Under the pieces are notes generated by a model that saw only the letters and a program-made list of their open reading frames with translations, was not told where the DNA came from and searched no databases. Below, piece by piece: positions 63,988-64,000 of a stretch of DNA of 64,000 nucleotides (position 1 is the stretch's first letter; the number at the start of each line of letters is the position of its first letter). A program made the position numbers and the translations under genes. Origin of the DNA: Taudactylus pleione (lineage: Eukaryota > Chordata > Amphibia > Anura > Myobatrachidae); the NCBI GenBank assembly GCA_031769625.1, contig JAUIMM010000701.1, positions 682,001 through 746,000 of the forward strand. Direction: 5' to 3'.

Positions 63988-64000
63988 CTCCGCATTCTCT
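63988..64000 (-). CDS. rpl41: Ribosomal protein L41, upstream coding exon (truncated by window edge)
   Basis: The last 13 nt of an exon on the - strand read (A)AG AGA ATG CGG AG, giving K-R-M-R and the first two bases of the next arginine codon. They join to the 63438 exon to give RMRRLKRK. The donor is GTATGTG. The start codon, first exon and promoter lie beyond 64000. Confidence 0.88.

Overview
This is a vertebrate nuclear window, most likely from an anuran amphibian with a large, repeat-rich genome. Exons are small and lie kilobases apart. hAT and 3-bp-TSD (PIF/Harbinger-like) DNA transposons sit beside a DIRS-type tyrosine-recombinase retrotransposon and an intact L1/Tx1-like LINE. No bacterial, operon or CRISPR features are present. 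The organism call is an inference from repeat content.

Two host genes are supported. The first is the 3' half of a LAMP-family gene on the + strand (about 19.87-42.3 kb), best read as lamp2. Three constant exons (19867-19986, 27974-28031, 29464-29631) encode the second lumenal domain. They are followed by two mutually exclusive last exons (33024-33163 and 42028-42161), each encoding a transmembrane segment and a tail ending in a GYxxI lysosomal sorting signal. The upstream exons and start codon are not recognisable here. The second is the 3' end of rpl41 on the - strand (63396-63438 and 63988-64000), which runs off the right edge. The two genes are convergent, with a repeat-filled interval between them.

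Nearly everything else is transposable-element sequence, much of it nested. From left to right: an 8-bp-TSD MITE (2.5-2.9 kb); a full-length but broken hAT with a BED-finger transposase (4.2-9.0 kb); a composite hAT-like element with several inserts and two minisatellites (11.4-17.0 kb); a hAT inside a hAT (17.5-19.6 kb); intronic elements of the LAMP gene (20-42 kb); several foldback MITEs (43-47 kb); and a DIRS-like element (48.6-59.6 kb) split by a 6.1-kb LINE with both ORFs open and a perfect 15-bp target-site duplication. Many termini could be fixed to the base because target-site duplications are visible.

The most unusual structure is a repeat family with four copies here (11844-12400, 23059-23560, 26653-27161, 28110-28590). 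Each copy is almost wholly a row of about ten short hairpins placed end to end, bounded by a GGGCCTGATTCAG-type terminal repeat and, in three copies, 3-bp target-site duplications. An element with unrelated termini (33633-34424) has the same beads-on-a-string design. All readings were made by eye; no alignment, folding or database search was run.
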